A stretch of 62,000 nucleotides of DNA, taken from the NCBI GenBank assembly GCA_905221605.1, contig CAJNDS010000457.1:1-62000 (forward strand). Direction: 5' to 3'. Source of the stretch: Symbiodinium natans. Taxonomy: Eukaryota; Sar; Dinophyceae; Suessiales; Symbiodiniaceae. The position numbers and the translations under genes are program-made. Under the pieces are notes generated by a model, which saw only the letters and a list, made by a program, of their open reading frames with translations, did not search any database and was not told the origin of the DNA. The stretch's first letter is position 1. Every line of letters starts with the position of its first letter. Positions 1 to 9,956 of the stretch are shown in pieces.

Positions 1-1
1 T

Positions 2-460
2 ACATCGGCCAGCGAACAGATCCGAGATGGCTGGGAATTCCTTGAACAAGACCGTGATCTCTCAAAGCTTGACTACGAGGACTACCACACCAAACTGGTT
101 TCAATGATCCCGCACTATCAGGAGACACTCCGAGAGATCCTGACACTGTACCGCCTATGGCTGTCAACCCCTCTGTCCGATGAGGACTTCCTGTGGGTGC
201 GCAACCTGGTAGTGAATCAGCTTCTACCTAGAGACACTCTCCATCGCTACTTTGCTGACAGTCTCTGGCAACAAATACGACACAGATATGGAGGAGACCA
301 AGGAGACCTCGAGCAGGCACAAGGAGTCATCACAATTCTTTCCCCGCTCCACGACCAGGTCTATGATGACTATAAGAACTTTGCTGTGGCGCTGACTCTG
401 CTCCCCTTCCCAAAACTGCACCCCGAAATTTGGCCGCAAAACGGAAGCATGAAGAGATGA
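2..460 (+). CDS. Unrecognised host-type protein, left-truncated; module copy 1
   Basis: The frame is open from base 2 to a stop at 458-460, so the gene continues to the left of the window. The first ATG is at 104 but the open frame before it is probably coding, because it aligns with the second module copy. I do not recognise a family. The visible pattern is DGWEFLEQD, then PHYQETLREILTLYRLWL, DEDFLWVRNLV, and an end block SPLHDQVYDDYKNFAVALTLL. The same pattern recurs in the next ORF (898-1310), so this is one half of a tandem duplication inside one gene. It overlaps the next ORF by about 30 bases in another frame, so a frameshift, a missed short intron or decay separates them. It could be a host gene or an ORF of another mobile element. 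Confidence 0.5.
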   Translation, partial: TSASEQIRDGWEFLEQDRDLSKLDYEDYHTKLVSMIPHYQETLREILTLYRLWLSTPLSDEDFLWVRNLVVNQLLPRDTLHRYFADSLWQQIRHRYGGDQGDLEQAQGVITILSPLHDQVYDDYKNFAVALTLLPFPKLHPEIWPQNGSMKR

Positions 461-1422
461 TGCTGACAGAGCCTCGCTCTCCTACTCTGACGTACCATCA
501 GAAGCGCCAGCTCCTCTTCATCTCTCAGGCGATTCGAGACTACACCAATGATGGTCCTGGCCAGAACTCCTTCCAGCTCGAAGATGCGGAGCCTACCACC
601 CAGCGCATCTGGACGTACCTGACGCGCCACTTCGGCCAAGGTGAGGTGCACTTTATGATTGCCAACGCCCTGTCGCATCTACACCTTCTCATGCGATCGT
701 CAACTCCACGCCTACTCTCAGGCATTGAGCAGTCACAGCCATCGCATGCTCCAGGACAAGGCTCGGACTACTTCCCTGAAAATCTTCGTCTGCACGATGA
801 CAAGCAACTGGACCTTCAATACTTCGACCTGCAGGCGCTAAGGCGAGCCTCCACAGTATACCGGGTGCAGCAGCTGCTCAAAGTCTCTTCTTCCGCCGAA
901 GGGGCATCGCCAGTTAAGAATGGATGGCGCTTTCAACATCAGGACCATCACCTCAATGGTTTGTCCTACCTGGCTCTGCTGCCTCATCTTACGCACTACC
1001 AGGACCAAATTCGCGAGGATTTGGTCACGTACAGGCAGTGGCTGCTTCGAGAGATTAATGCAGAGGAAGTTTCTTGGATTCGATCCATGATCGCGGACAC
1101 GGTTATCTCGCGAGGTGAACTACTGGAGCTCTTCGAGGATGCCCTGCTAAAGCAAGTCAACTCTGCATTTCGAGCTAATGCTGGCATTCCTAACCCTGAG
1201 GATCATTCTCAAGACTTCCAGAACAGCATGGCCCTCCGCTTCTATCAAATCATCAATCCGCTCTATGATGACATCTACGAAGAGCACAAGCCCTACGCAA
1301 TAGTGTTCAAGATGCTCACCTCCTCTCATCGTAGACGGCTTCGGTCCCTCCTTCGAGCCCGAGAAGCTGCCATTCTGGCGTCCCCATATCGGACAACCAG
1401 CCTGGTTCCAGTATGCGAGTGA
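430..1422 (+). CDS. Unrecognised host-type protein; module copy 2
   Basis: The frame is open from before 430 (TTG there; the first ATG codons follow at about 457) to TGA at 1420-1422, about 330 codons. The N-terminal part is soluble and mixed in charge. The part from about 898 repeats the module of the preceding ORF: NGWRFQHQD, THYQDQIREDLVTYRQWL, AEEVSWIRSMI, then NPLYDDIYEEHKPYAIVFKML. No catalytic motif, signal peptide or membrane segment is visible. The stop codon lies inside the 18-bp sequence duplicated by the LINE insertion, so the LINE landed at the extreme 3' end of this ORF and did not truncate it. The function is unknown. The start is uncertain because it overlaps the upstream ORF. 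Confidence 0.5.
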   Translation: MAAKRKHEEMMLTEPRSPTLTYHQKRQLLFISQAIRDYTNDGPGQNSFQLEDAEPTTQRIWTYLTRHFGQGEVHFMIANALSHLHLLMRSSTPRLLSGIEQSQPSHAPGQGSDYFPENLRLHDDKQLDLQYFDLQALRRASTVYRVQQLLKVSSSAEGASPVKNGWRFQHQDHHLNGLSYLALLPHLTHYQDQIREDLVTYRQWLLREINAEEVSWIRSMIADTVISRGELLELFEDALLKQVNSAFRANAGIPNPEDHSQDFQNSMALRFYQIINPLYDDIYEEHKPYAIVFKMLTSSHRRRLRSLLRAREAAILASPYRTTSLVPVCE

Positions 1423-1433
1423 GGTCGCCTCCA
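1416..1433. repeat. 18-bp target-site duplication, left copy (LINE)
   Basis: CGAGTGAGGTCGCCTCCA here is identical to 9939-9956. The match stops exactly at both ends, and the two copies bracket the LINE. A duplication of this length is usual for target-primed reverse transcription. It contains the TGA stop of the upstream host ORF. Confidence 0.85.
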
Positions 1434-1489
1434 AGACATTCGTCGCGGTCTGCTTGTGCAACTCTGTGCATCAAAGACCTCTCATGAAA

Positions 1490-1621
1490 ACATCACATAG
1501 GTGAACTGCATGGAAAGAAATCGCATAGGCGATCTGTATGACAAGGAAAACTCCAATATTGCAAACTGGAGCCTCCTCCCGAAATGAGGATGTCACATAG
1601 GTGACCTTCATAGAAGAGAAA
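1490..1621 (-). repeat. Diverged repeats in the LINE 3' UTR
   Basis: Three related stretches begin near 1490, 1522 and 1590. Their cores are CACATAGGTGAACTGCATGG, GCATAGGCGATCTGTATGAC and CACATAGGTGACCTTCATAG, each followed by a purine-rich run. They lie between ORF2 and the element end. They may be part of the RNA recognised by the element's own reverse transcriptase; that role is inferred. Confidence 0.6.
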
Positions 1622-1728
1622 AAGCCATACATAGCCAAATGAATGCCTGCAAAAAGCCCATGTCAAGAAAAAGACAGGCTCCTCTCTCTTGACAGCTGAA
1701 ATCCACCTGGGCCAGAGATGACCCAAAC

Positions 1729-4700
1729 CTACTTTGCACTCGAGGAAGCAGCCGCTGCAGAGTGACAGAGCTCATTCCGCCACAAAGACAATGCACCACG
1801 AGGAGTGCACCGACCACATCTAGAGCATTGAACTTTCGTGCCATCGTCTGTTGGCACCAAGTGGTGAAACGGTTTCCCAGCACGCTTGTTGAGCAAAGCA
1901 CACTGATCATACAATTTGCGGAGCAAGGTTGCTTTCATTTGTCCAGTTGCATTCGTTGCAGCACGCCTATCGCATGTCTCTGTGACACCCATCGTCTTGT
2001 GCACCCTGATGCGTTCGTGGTTGGTCATCAGCTTCATTTGCTGCACCACTGCTTCAGGATAGCTCTGACCAAGTTTCCAGCTGGAGCGACGGATGCTTGC
2101 AACAACTTCGCAAACAGTGGGCGCAGGCTGCGCAGGCTTCGCAGCATCTTTGCGGACTTTCTTGTCGCTGCTCTCCTCAGCACCAGCCCGGGGCTGGGCG
2201 CTGGAAGCAGCCTCACCAAGTGACTCAGCCGGAGGAACCACCAGCTGCCGAACTGGAGGCTGCACAGACCCCACAGCATTGGCAACACAAGGCGGTGGAT
2301 GCTTCTTGTTCAAGCGCACTCGCTTTTGTTCGGCTTCAGGGACAGGAGCTGGAGGATGCCAGACCCGGCACTGCAGCTGTTGACGATGCACTCCGTTCTT
2401 GCCCGGGCCACAGGTACCATCCATGCAAGGATGCCAAAGGCTGAGCTGTCCATTTTGTGTTCGACTTGGTACCGGGGCCTTGTAACGCTCATCAGGATGC
2501 CATAGAAGATGCCCCTCTGTAAGAGCTGGCACCCAACTGTACGAGCCAATCGGCCTATTAGCCCTATCCAGTGGAAGATTCTGCTTCGCAATCCATCCAG
2601 CCAAAACGCGGCCAACCGTGAGCGGCTGCATGAGTTGAGGCCGCACAGAGAGCCCAAGCGCCGCCGCAAAACCCATCGATCTCAGGATAACGGCCTTTCG
2701 TATAACCGAACCAGGGAAAAGAGAGTTCGGAAAACTGCAAGTCACCCTGGCGATGACGTTGGCCATGCTTTGCGCGGCTTTTTTGAATGCTTCTGCTTGT
2801 TGGACAAGATTGGTAGGGTTCTGGTCCATTTTCCACATCCTGCAACCTGTGGACAAGCTGAAATCAAGCACCAATTCAGCCCATGTAACATCGGCCACTG
2901 TTAACGGATTGTCGGCATCAGGAGTTGTGTACCACTTGAGGTGTCGGAAGTACCATTGCACCGCATGAAAAGCTTCCAGCCCATATAGCCAGAACTGCCG
3001 AAACTGCGGCGTAACTTGACGCCAGGTGACAGGTTGTGGCACTGCATGGCTGTGTCCATCTTCATCACCTTCTCGAGGCCAAACATAATCAGGATAGATG
3101 TTGGAAAACTGCGCCGCCGGCAGAGCCTCAACAGCCATAGCCTGATCCCTCTCAGCGCCCGGAGCAGCGCTTTCAGGAGGCGGCTCCGGAGGATCATTCA
3201 CCTGGATGTCCTCCGCAGTGGCCGCTTTCTGCGCCTCCAGGATGTCGACACACATGATCTGTATAGCCCGCACCAGCTTGGCATACTGCTTGTACTGATC
3301 AGCAAGATCATCCGGAGGCTTGACGGAGTCAGCTGCAGCGGTGGCCAACCTGTCTGCTGCAGCATTGTACGCCGTGTGGAGCTGGTCTTGCCCAGAGCCC
3401 CCTCTGCCATGTGCCGCAACCTTGGTGAACTTGAAAAAGACGGAGCCTCCTTTGGCCTGCCACGCATTGGCTGCGTGCTCCAGGAGATCCGCATTTGCCA
3501 AGTCTTTGTAGGAGATGCCCTGCTCAATGCGTCTGAGACCGTCCAGCGTGGCCTTTCGATCGATCAGGATTTCAGTGGGCCTCCACGCCGTCCTGATGAT
3601 GTGGAGAGCTGCCGCAATCTCAGCACGAGCAGCGTCACGGACAACTCCCATCAAAGGAAAGCTTCTGTTGCAACTGTGGTCCTTGCCATAGTACATCCCA
3701 CATCCAGCAGATCGTAGCTTTGGAAACTGTGCATGCCGACACGCCCCGTCCGACGCAGTGAGAAGGAAGCCATCGCGAATGACTTCACATTCCGCATCGC
3801 CAGGTTCTGTAGCATGTGCAGCGCCATCTGTCGTTTCTGGGGTATAGCTTTGTACAAACCAATCCTCAGCCTCAGTATGCACGGGAGCAACGCCGCAGTG
3901 AGCCAAACATCCATGCATGAACCACCGCTGCTGTTCTGTAGTGATGGACTTCACGTACTGCCGCAAGCTTTCCCATCGCGGGCAGGTCCAGAAAAGATGC
4001 CAGCCATCCTCTTCTTCATGCCGATCACAGAAAGTGCACCACGGCGTTTCAACCACCTTGGCCCGATGCAGCCGTTGGCGTGTGTAGAGGGCACCCCCCA
4101 AACATCGGCGTAGAATCCCAATCCGCAAAGGAGTTGTGACATTGGGGTTGCGCTCCCAAGTGCGCAACAAGGCAACCGTGATGTCATAGTCAACGCCCGC
4201 ATGCTGGCCAACGTTGTCCTTTCTGTGAGTCCCGTTTGCAATCTTGTCGCGTCTGTAGGATTCCCGCAACTGATGCTCGAAGATGTTTTTTGCCAAACCA
4301 CATTGTAATGGAACATCACCGGGTCGCTGAAAAACATCATACTGAGACCAGGTCCATCCCAAATCCCGCGCAACAACGTCAAGTCTGTGCAAAATACCAC
4401 CGGTGACCACTTCGGGGCACTGCTGCTTGAGCGCCCATGCGTGTTGTAGTTTGGATCTGGTATGCTCGTCTCGAACAATCTGGCGTCGCCATAGGCGTAG
4501 GGGTTCATGATGCTCTATGGCCTCAACATCGAAACGATGACCTTTGAAGAGAATCGCCAAGGTAATGGCCATGTTTGGCCACATATTGTCGCAATTCCAC
4601 AAGGTCTGACGCAACAATGCCATGTACTCCTTCTTGGCCTTGTCGGAGTATCCCCCTTGTTCTGTGCCAAAAGCTATGGCCGCGGAGGCAAAAATGTCCA

Positions 4701-7692
4701 CCAAGTAGCCGCGAACCTGCGGAGTGCCGGGTACACTTCGTATTCGGCGCATGACCGTGATGAGCCGCTGAAGTCTCTCATCTTGCTTGTCCTCTGGGAA
4801 ATCACCGCCAAAAGAGAGAAAAGCACCCAGCAGCTTGCCATAGTCTGCTACCGTGAGCGGTTGCCCATACAGGTTTTGCTGCTGCAAGTGTGCTTTGAGC
4901 TCTTCCCCAATTGCAAAAGCGATGGACTTCTCTCCATTCAGCAATCCGCCAGTGTACTCATCGAACTCTATGGTTGCAGCCAAAGCCGTATCAAGAGTCT
5001 CCTGGTCTGGCCCCGTTGTGCTGGAGTCATCATAGAAGGAATACGTCACTGCTAATGGGGCACAAGAGGCCAGATCGCGATGCCAAACAGCCATATGCAT
5101 GAGTATGCTGAGTATGCTCCAAGAGCATCCTTGGGGCAAAGCATTCGTGGCTTGAAACACACGTCCGCAGAACTTGCCGATTTTGAGAAACCTCTTGGTT
5201 TGACGACAGAGCCGATTCATGGCAATCCGCACGCCCTCTGGAGCTTGAAAAACTCCCGCCAATCCATCTGTGATGTCAAAGGTGAGGCGATCAAAGCACT
5301 TTTCCCTGTCGAAGAGGAATCCCCCAATCGGGCGACCTTCTAGTTGAGCGACCTCAACATCCAAAGAGAGCATGATGGAGATGTCATGCGTGGATCCACC
5401 TGCTCTGGCTCCACGCATATTATCCGGCATCCATTGTTCTCTCCACGACTGCATGTGACGGAAACGCAGTGAACTCCAACAACGGTAGAGTATGCCAAAC
5501 ACTGAGATAGGGCGCTGCTTTCCAGGTTTGGAGACGTCCCCCTTCGGCATCAAGCCTATTTGCGCATACGTGAGGCTCTTGGGCCATTGCATGCCTTGCT
5601 CGATGGCATCAAAGAAGTCCGCAACAATTTCCCATAAGAAGAGCGGCAGCCGTTGCAGCTCACCCGCTCTCCACCCATCCACGCCCTTTCCAGCATGTAG
5701 TGGCAACTTGTGAACCTGTGCCTTCCAATCTCTGGCAGTGATTTTAGGCAGTTTGCAAGGCTGGCACGCAGGGAAAGTGTGCCCATATCGCTGCTGAAAG
5801 GCTTCCCAAGTGGGCGGCGTATCATGAGAGTACAGGTTGAAGAGCTTAACCCAGAAATCCTCAAGAGACAGAAGCATATCAGGAACTGCTGACTTGACCC
5901 CGTCCTCCGCAATCACGTGTGTGATAGGTCGTTGTTCTCGTTGGCGAACCCATTTGCACAAGACACTGCGGTCATTCCGGAAAGATTTTCGCAAAGACTC
6001 CCGCCACTTTTGGACTCGACCTTGTGCTTGCCGCTTGGCTTCCCAGTCGAATCGTCTGGCAAGAGCATCAACTATGGCCTGCATATCCTGGATTGCTGGT
6101 TCGGCGTCCGTCCACCACCTGTCCCAATCTGCTTCAAGCAAACCACGACCCTTGCGGCAGAAACTTCTCCATGCCTCAACGCGCTGTCTGTAGTCAGCCC
6201 CGGAAATAGGTCTGCCTTCCGTGTGCCAACGAACATGTCGGCGGGACTGGGCTAGATAAGACCGGCCCTGCTGTAGAAGCTTCTGAAGTTGTCTCAAATG
6301 CATGGTTTGAGCTCCCCCGTTGATGTTTTCCCTCGGCGCCCTCGAGCTGAACTGGTCAAACCTTGGAGGTTGGCCACGACCCAGCGACCAAGTGCATGGC
6401 AGCTCCTCTGCCAGAGCTTCGAGAAAGCATTCCAAACCATGATTTAGCAATTGCCATGCTCTATCAGCCCGACCCAGTTGTAGTGCATCCCGATATGGAG
6501 CCTCTAAGGGTTGCCAAGTGCGTTGGCCCATTTCTTCAAGGGTGGCATCGTCATACTGGGGCATCTTCTTCAAGGGAAAGGGCCTAGGCTGACGCAGCGT
6601 GTACCCTTCCTCTCGAAAAGCTGTAAAATTGAACTCCGCCTCAAGCACAAGGTGGCCTGGAAGGCCAGCATCCCTGACCAGCCGAAAATCACGCAATGCA
6701 CTGAGCGCTGTAGAGTTAACCAAAATGTAGTCAATTCGGGTAGCGCCCGGTATTGCTGCATGTTTGTCCCACTGAGGGTCTTGGCAATACGTGGGAGCCA
6801 ATCCTCCAGCATGACCAAAAACCTCACCCGCATCATGCCATCTGGACGTAGACAACGCAGTGACAAGGGTAGGTGACTTATCGACCTGAATGTTTGCGTC
6901 CATACCGATGATGAAGGGCACATCCCCGTATCTAGAGGCCACCTCAAACACTTGCTGCAACATGCGTTCGTTACACTCAAAATGCTGATCTCGCCGATGC
7001 GGGCTTCCACCTCCAGCAAGACCATAGAAGCTGGCAACCATGATGGAGCGATTCGTGGCCAAAGGGACTCGTGCCAGCGCAAACCGCTGCCGCTCCCAAA
7101 GATTGCGGTCCGCATCATATGAGGTATCATGTGCCAGTGTAGACTGCGTGGGCAACCGTGACATGATGGAAACTCCTCCATGTCGACCGTTCCAAATAGT
7201 GGGCTTGATGTATCGCTGTCCTCCCTCCTGGAGTTCCTGGGAACTTTGAACCGGAACTGGGGCTCCATGAAGTAAGTGGCGACCTGCGCTCCTTGCAGTG
7301 GTAGTGGCTTGCTGTTGTGCCACTGCGGTGAGCCGACTTTCTTGCATTAGTACCACATCTGCATTCCATGACAGCAACTCCGGAGCATGTGGTCTCCAAG
7401 CTGTGATGTTGCAACTGCGAATTACAAATTTGCTCTCCACCGGGACGTTGGGCGCCTCCGATGGTATCACTTGCGGCAGGCCTGCATCATAACAGCTTCG
7501 GCTTGATGTCTCCCTGCTTTGTTCCCCTTGGCGAGATCCATGAGAAAGATCTCCCGACCCCAATGCGATGTCACTCCTAACCCGGGAGTTTGTGTCCTGG
7601 GATATCAAAGGTGTAACCCGACCACTCTGCTGCCCATGTACTCGCCAGGCCGTCTGAGATGTTGCCATCACTCGGCCCAGGTCACCAAACAT
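1729..7692 (-). CDS. LINE ORF2: endonuclease, reverse transcriptase, RNase H
   Basis: This single frame of 1,987 codons starts at the ATG complementary to 7690-7692. Residues 89-355 are an APE-like endonuclease: N95, E118 in MQES, D265 and N267 in GMDAN, D321 in TRIDYIL, and H347 in PGH, where many relatives have SDH. Reverse transcriptase spans about 668-1000: motif A FLFDREKCFD (D795), motif B ALPQGCSWSI, motif C FYDDSS (887-889; most LINEs have FADD). A zinc motif follows (C1219, C1222, H1232, C1237). RNase H spans about 1305-1455 with D1315, E1358, D1378 and D1447. The C-terminus has a CSRCGRC cysteine cluster. Together these nick the target, copy the RNA at the nick and remove RNA. All expected catalytic residues are visible, so the protein could be active. 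Confidence 0.93.
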   Translation of the reverse strand: MFGDLGRVMATSQTAWRVHGQQSGRVTPLISQDTNSRVRSDIALGSGDLSHGSRQGEQSRETSSRSCYDAGLPQVIPSEAPNVPVESKFVIRSCNITAWRPHAPELLSWNADVVLMQESRLTAVAQQQATTTARSAGRHLLHGAPVPVQSSQELQEGGQRYIKPTIWNGRHGGVSIMSRLPTQSTLAHDTSYDADRNLWERQRFALARVPLATNRSIMVASFYGLAGGGSPHRRDQHFECNERMLQQVFEVASRYGDVPFIIGMDANIQVDKSPTLVTALSTSRWHDAGEVFGHAGGLAPTYCQDPQWDKHAAIPGATRIDYILVNSTALSALRDFRLVRDAGLPGHLVLEAEFNFTAFREEGYTLRQPRPFPLKKMPQYDDATLEEMGQRTWQPLEAPYRDALQLGRADRAWQLLNHGLECFLEALAEELPCTWSLGRGQPPRFDQFSSRAPRENINGGAQTMHLRQLQKLLQQGRSYLAQSRRHVRWHTEGRPISGADYRQRVEAWRSFCRKGRGLLEADWDRWWTDAEPAIQDMQAIVDALARRFDWEAKRQAQGRVQKWRESLRKSFRNDRSVLCKWVRQREQRPITHVIAEDGVKSAVPDMLLSLEDFWVKLFNLYSHDTPPTWEAFQQRYGHTFPACQPCKLPKITARDWKAQVHKLPLHAGKGVDGWRAGELQRLPLFLWEIVADFFDAIEQGMQWPKSLTYAQIGLMPKGDVSKPGKQRPISVFGILYRCWSSLRFRHMQSWREQWMPDNMRGARAGGSTHDISIMLSLDVEVAQLEGRPIGGFLFDREKCFDRLTFDITDGLAGVFQAPEGVRIAMNRLCRQTKRFLKIGKFCGRVFQATNALPQGCSWSILSILMHMAVWHRDLASCAPLAVTYSFYDDSSTTGPDQETLDTALAATIEFDEYTGGLLNGEKSIAFAIGEELKAHLQQQNLYGQPLTVADYGKLLGAFLSFGGDFPEDKQDERLQRLITVMRRIRSVPGTPQVRGYLVDIFASAAIAFGTEQGGYSDKAKKEYMALLRQTLWNCDNMWPNMAITLAILFKGHRFDVEAIEHHEPLRLWRRQIVRDEHTRSKLQHAWALKQQCPEVVTGGILHRLDVVARDLGWTWSQYDVFQRPGDVPLQCGLAKNIFEHQLRESYRRDKIANGTHRKDNVGQHAGVDYDITVALLRTWERNPNVTTPLRIGILRRCLGGALYTRQRLHRAKVVETPWCTFCDRHEEEDGWHLFWTCPRWESLRQYVKSITTEQQRWFMHGCLAHCGVAPVHTEAEDWFVQSYTPETTDGAAHATEPGDAECEVIRDGFLLTASDGACRHAQFPKLRSAGCGMYYGKDHSCNRSFPLMGVVRDAARAEIAAALHIIRTAWRPTEILIDRKATLDGLRRIEQGISYKDLANADLLEHAANAWQAKGGSVFFKFTKVAAHGRGGSGQDQLHTAYNAAADRLATAAADSVKPPDDLADQYKQYAKLVRAIQIMCVDILEAQKAATAEDIQVNDPPEPPPESAAPGAERDQAMAVEALPAAQFSNIYPDYVWPREGDEDGHSHAVPQPVTWRQVTPQFRQFWLYGLEAFHAVQWYFRHLKWYTTPDADNPLTVADVTWAELVLDFSLSTGCRMWKMDQNPTNLVQQAEAFKKAAQSMANVIARVTCSFPNSLFPGSVIRKAVILRSMGFAAALGLSVRPQLMQPLTVGRVLAGWIAKQNLPLDRANRPIGSYSWVPALTEGHLLWHPDERYKAPVPSRTQNGQLSLWHPCMDGTCGPGKNGVHRQQLQCRVWHPPAPVPEAEQKRVRLNKKHPPPCVANAVGSVQPPVRQLVVPPAESLGEAASSAQPRAGAEESSDKKVRKDAAKPAQPAPTVCEVVASIRRSSWKLGQSYPEAVVQQMKLMTNHERIRVHKTMGVTETCDRRAATNATGQMKATLLRKLYDQCALLNKRAGKPFHHLVPTDDGTKVQCSRCGRCTPRGALSLWRNELCHSAAAASSSAK

Positions 7693-7767
7693 AGTAAGCA
7701 GAATGACAAACCAAAGGCAAATAGCTCTGCGAGGTCGGCGGTGTCCCCTTGCCGAAGCCCCCCCGCT

Positions 7768-9897
7768 TCACTTCGAAAACTTGGCCCTCTTTTCTGCGAC
7801 GAGCTCCTCAAGCATTCCCTGGATGTTTCGAAAGCGGTCATCTGTGCTGTCCGCTTTCTGTTCCACCTGGGAGATCCTCGCATCCATCGAGTCGAAACGT
7901 GCCAGAATTGTTTGATGTCGCTCATCAGTCATCTCCTCATCTTCCTGCGTCGGCTTGGCCGTTTGGGCAAGCTGCAGTTGTTCAATGCTTGTCTGCATGT
8001 TCTGCACCGTGTCCGTGAGCATCTGCACCTGCTGCTGGAATTTTGTCTCCAAGCCCGCATACCGTACCTCATGCACTTCGCGATGTGGTGTAGCCGTAGC
8101 CTGTGGAGTGGCCGCGCGTTGCTGCGGGCCCCGAATCGTCACCGGGGTTCCAATGGCACCCTTCCCGATCTGAGTGATGTTGAACCCTGGCGGGGGAGGT
8201 GGCGGGAAAGTGGAAGTTCTTGCCGATGCTGCCGCGGGCGGGGCGCGGACACTGTTGGGCAACTCATTTGCCCCTGAGGCCTTCAAAGCAACAGTACCCA
8301 CAGGCTGAATCTCTACCAAGAAATCACCCGATGGCGTGGGCATCGTAACTGCTGTTTGCGCTGGCGCTTTAGGTGCTCGCACCTTGGCATGGCGAGCTTG
8401 CTTGTACACGTAGAAGTCCAAAATCGCACACTCGAAGCCCATCTGGGTGTTGAGCACTGTCTGGGCCTGATCACGCGAAAGGTGCAGCGGAAGATTTTTA
8501 ACCACGAACATATCCGCGCCCACCAGTGCGTTGGGACCAAGCACCACCTTTGTAACTGCACTCAAGGCTTGCTTTTCGCACCGAACTCCCAAGCCACGGG
8601 ATGTGCACACCAAACCCATGTGATCCCCAAGACCCTGTAGATCTGCAAGCGCCGTGGTCAGCGGAACTTCATCCTTGTAGTGCACAACCTTGTACTTTTC
8701 CCTCTCCTCCATCAAGGTGTCTCGGTCACCAAGGTGGGCATGCTCGAAAAAGACTCCGTCACATCCAGAATGTCTCCATACTTCACGTTCATGATCATGT
8801 GGCGCCTTGAAGAGGACTGAAAGGATCTGGGTGGCTCCCTTTCCGTAAAGTCGTGGACTCCACACATCCAAGATGGTAGGTGTCTTCTTGTCCTGTGAGA
8901 GTAGCTCCGTTTTCTTCTTGAGCAGGGTTTGGGCAAAGTCCCGAAAAGAATTCTTGGAGGTACGGAAAACTCCAAAGGCTTCTTTCCACATGTCCTGCGT
9001 GCAAAACCGCTGGTGGATAGACATGGTCAGGTTGACGGTTTCCTTCAAAATGGGCGTGATGTCAACCTTTGGTGGCTGTGCTGGAAGGGTGAGGGGTTGT
9101 TCTCCCACCTGCCAGTAAAAGCCCTGCACATACGACATGTGTCCTCCACGCTCGACAGGGATGAAGAGGTTGGTGGAGGGCATGTATCTTTCCATTTCCG
9201 CCGTGGGCGTGAACTCTGAAACCATCAACAAAGGCTCTGGGTTCTTTGAACCCGCGAAGTGCTGAAGGAACAACTCGGCCTGGTCCGCATCCAAGAACAA
9301 GAAAGCGCCCTTGGGGTTGGGTTTGTCGAGGGAAACATGCTGCAACCACACTCCGTCACTCAGAGCCTTCACCATGGCACCGTCCTGCAAGGCTTCCTGC
9401 ATGGAAACTCGGTCCTTTGGTGGCTGCAACCTCTGATTCTTGGCAGGGCCCTTGCGGGGCTCTTCCGGTGCTGGATTTCGCTTGCCTGCATCTTTTGCAT
9501 CACGATGTTTGCGACTGAGGCTCACGTCATTCTTTGATGCCAAATCAAACACTGCACGGACTTTGTTGCGCTTGGTAGCATCATTTTCATGCAGGATGCG
9601 TGTGAGCTCCGCTCGTGCTTGCGAGTACAGCTTCTCAAACGCCTCCTTGCGCAAGTCTTGCTTGGGCGCCCAAGGCAAATCATCGAAAAGAGACATCAGA
9701 GCGGCTTTTCCGATGTTGCCATTCACCATGCGCTTGAAAACATTCCGAGAATGCCTAGAGATAGTCCACATGGTACGAATCACCAACATCTGGATGTGAA
9801 AAACGACGTAATTAGCAACCACAGGGGCTGTCAGCAGGACCATGATGTGCAAGCACATCTGAGGGTTTACGTCGGGTATGAAGCACAAGCTCTTCAT
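7768..9897 (-). CDS. LINE ORF1: RNA-binding/coiled-coil protein
   Basis: The open frame extends up to an ATG at 9975, but that ATG lies outside the element, beyond the target-site duplication. The first ATG inside the element is at 9895-9897 and gives about 709 codons; I prefer it. The protein has a hydrophobic N-terminal stretch, a basic Lys/Arg/Pro-rich segment (NPAPEEPRKGPAKNQR), a possible RRM-like piece (MFVVKNLPLHLSRDQAQ), a proline run (PPPPPPGF), and a C-terminal predicted coiled coil (QQVQMLTDTVQNMQTSIEQL). ORF1 proteins of LINEs coat the element RNA and assist target-primed reverse transcription. The ORF ends 75 bases before the ORF2 ATG. The RRM reading is tentative. Confidence 0.75.
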   Translation of the reverse strand: MKSLCFIPDVNPQMCLHIMVLLTAPVVANYVVFHIQMLVIRTMWTISRHSRNVFKRMVNGNIGKAALMSLFDDLPWAPKQDLRKEAFEKLYSQARAELTRILHENDATKRNKVRAVFDLASKNDVSLSRKHRDAKDAGKRNPAPEEPRKGPAKNQRLQPPKDRVSMQEALQDGAMVKALSDGVWLQHVSLDKPNPKGAFLFLDADQAELFLQHFAGSKNPEPLLMVSEFTPTAEMERYMPSTNLFIPVERGGHMSYVQGFYWQVGEQPLTLPAQPPKVDITPILKETVNLTMSIHQRFCTQDMWKEAFGVFRTSKNSFRDFAQTLLKKKTELLSQDKKTPTILDVWSPRLYGKGATQILSVLFKAPHDHEREVWRHSGCDGVFFEHAHLGDRDTLMEEREKYKVVHYKDEVPLTTALADLQGLGDHMGLVCTSRGLGVRCEKQALSAVTKVVLGPNALVGADMFVVKNLPLHLSRDQAQTVLNTQMGFECAILDFYVYKQARHAKVRAPKAPAQTAVTMPTPSGDFLVEIQPVGTVALKASGANELPNSVRAPPAAASARTSTFPPPPPPGFNITQIGKGAIGTPVTIRGPQQRAATPQATATPHREVHEVRYAGLETKFQQQVQMLTDTVQNMQTSIEQLQLAQTAKPTQEDEEMTDERHQTILARFDSMDARISQVEQKADSTDDRFRNIQGMLEELVAEKRAKFSK

Positions 9898-9938
9898 ACC
9901 TAGCAGTCGCTCTGCACTCCGGAGCGCGCCTGCCTGCC

Positions 9939-9956
9939 CGAGTGAGGTCGCCTCCA
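9939..9956. repeat. 18-bp target-site duplication, right copy (LINE)
   Basis: Exact copy of 1416-1433; it marks the 5' end of the minus-strand LINE. Host sequence resumes at 9957. Confidence 0.85.

Larger units (their letters stand above)
1434..9938 (-). mobile_element. Intact-looking LINE (non-LTR) retrotransposon, about 8.5 kb
   Basis: The element reads on the minus strand: a short 5' leader (9938-9898), ORF1, a 75-base gap, ORF2, and a 3' UTR of about 295 bases. The edges are fixed by the 18-bp direct repeats at 1416-1433 and 9939-9956. Both ORFs are uninterrupted, which fits a recent insertion. There is no poly(A) at the 3' end (1434); the 3' UTR instead has diverged repeats at 1490-1621. 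ORF2 has an APE-type endonuclease, an RT with a YDD active site, a CCHC-like zinc motif and a C-terminal RNase H, which fits the I/R1-like LINE groups. I did not assign it to a named clade. Confidence 0.9.
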
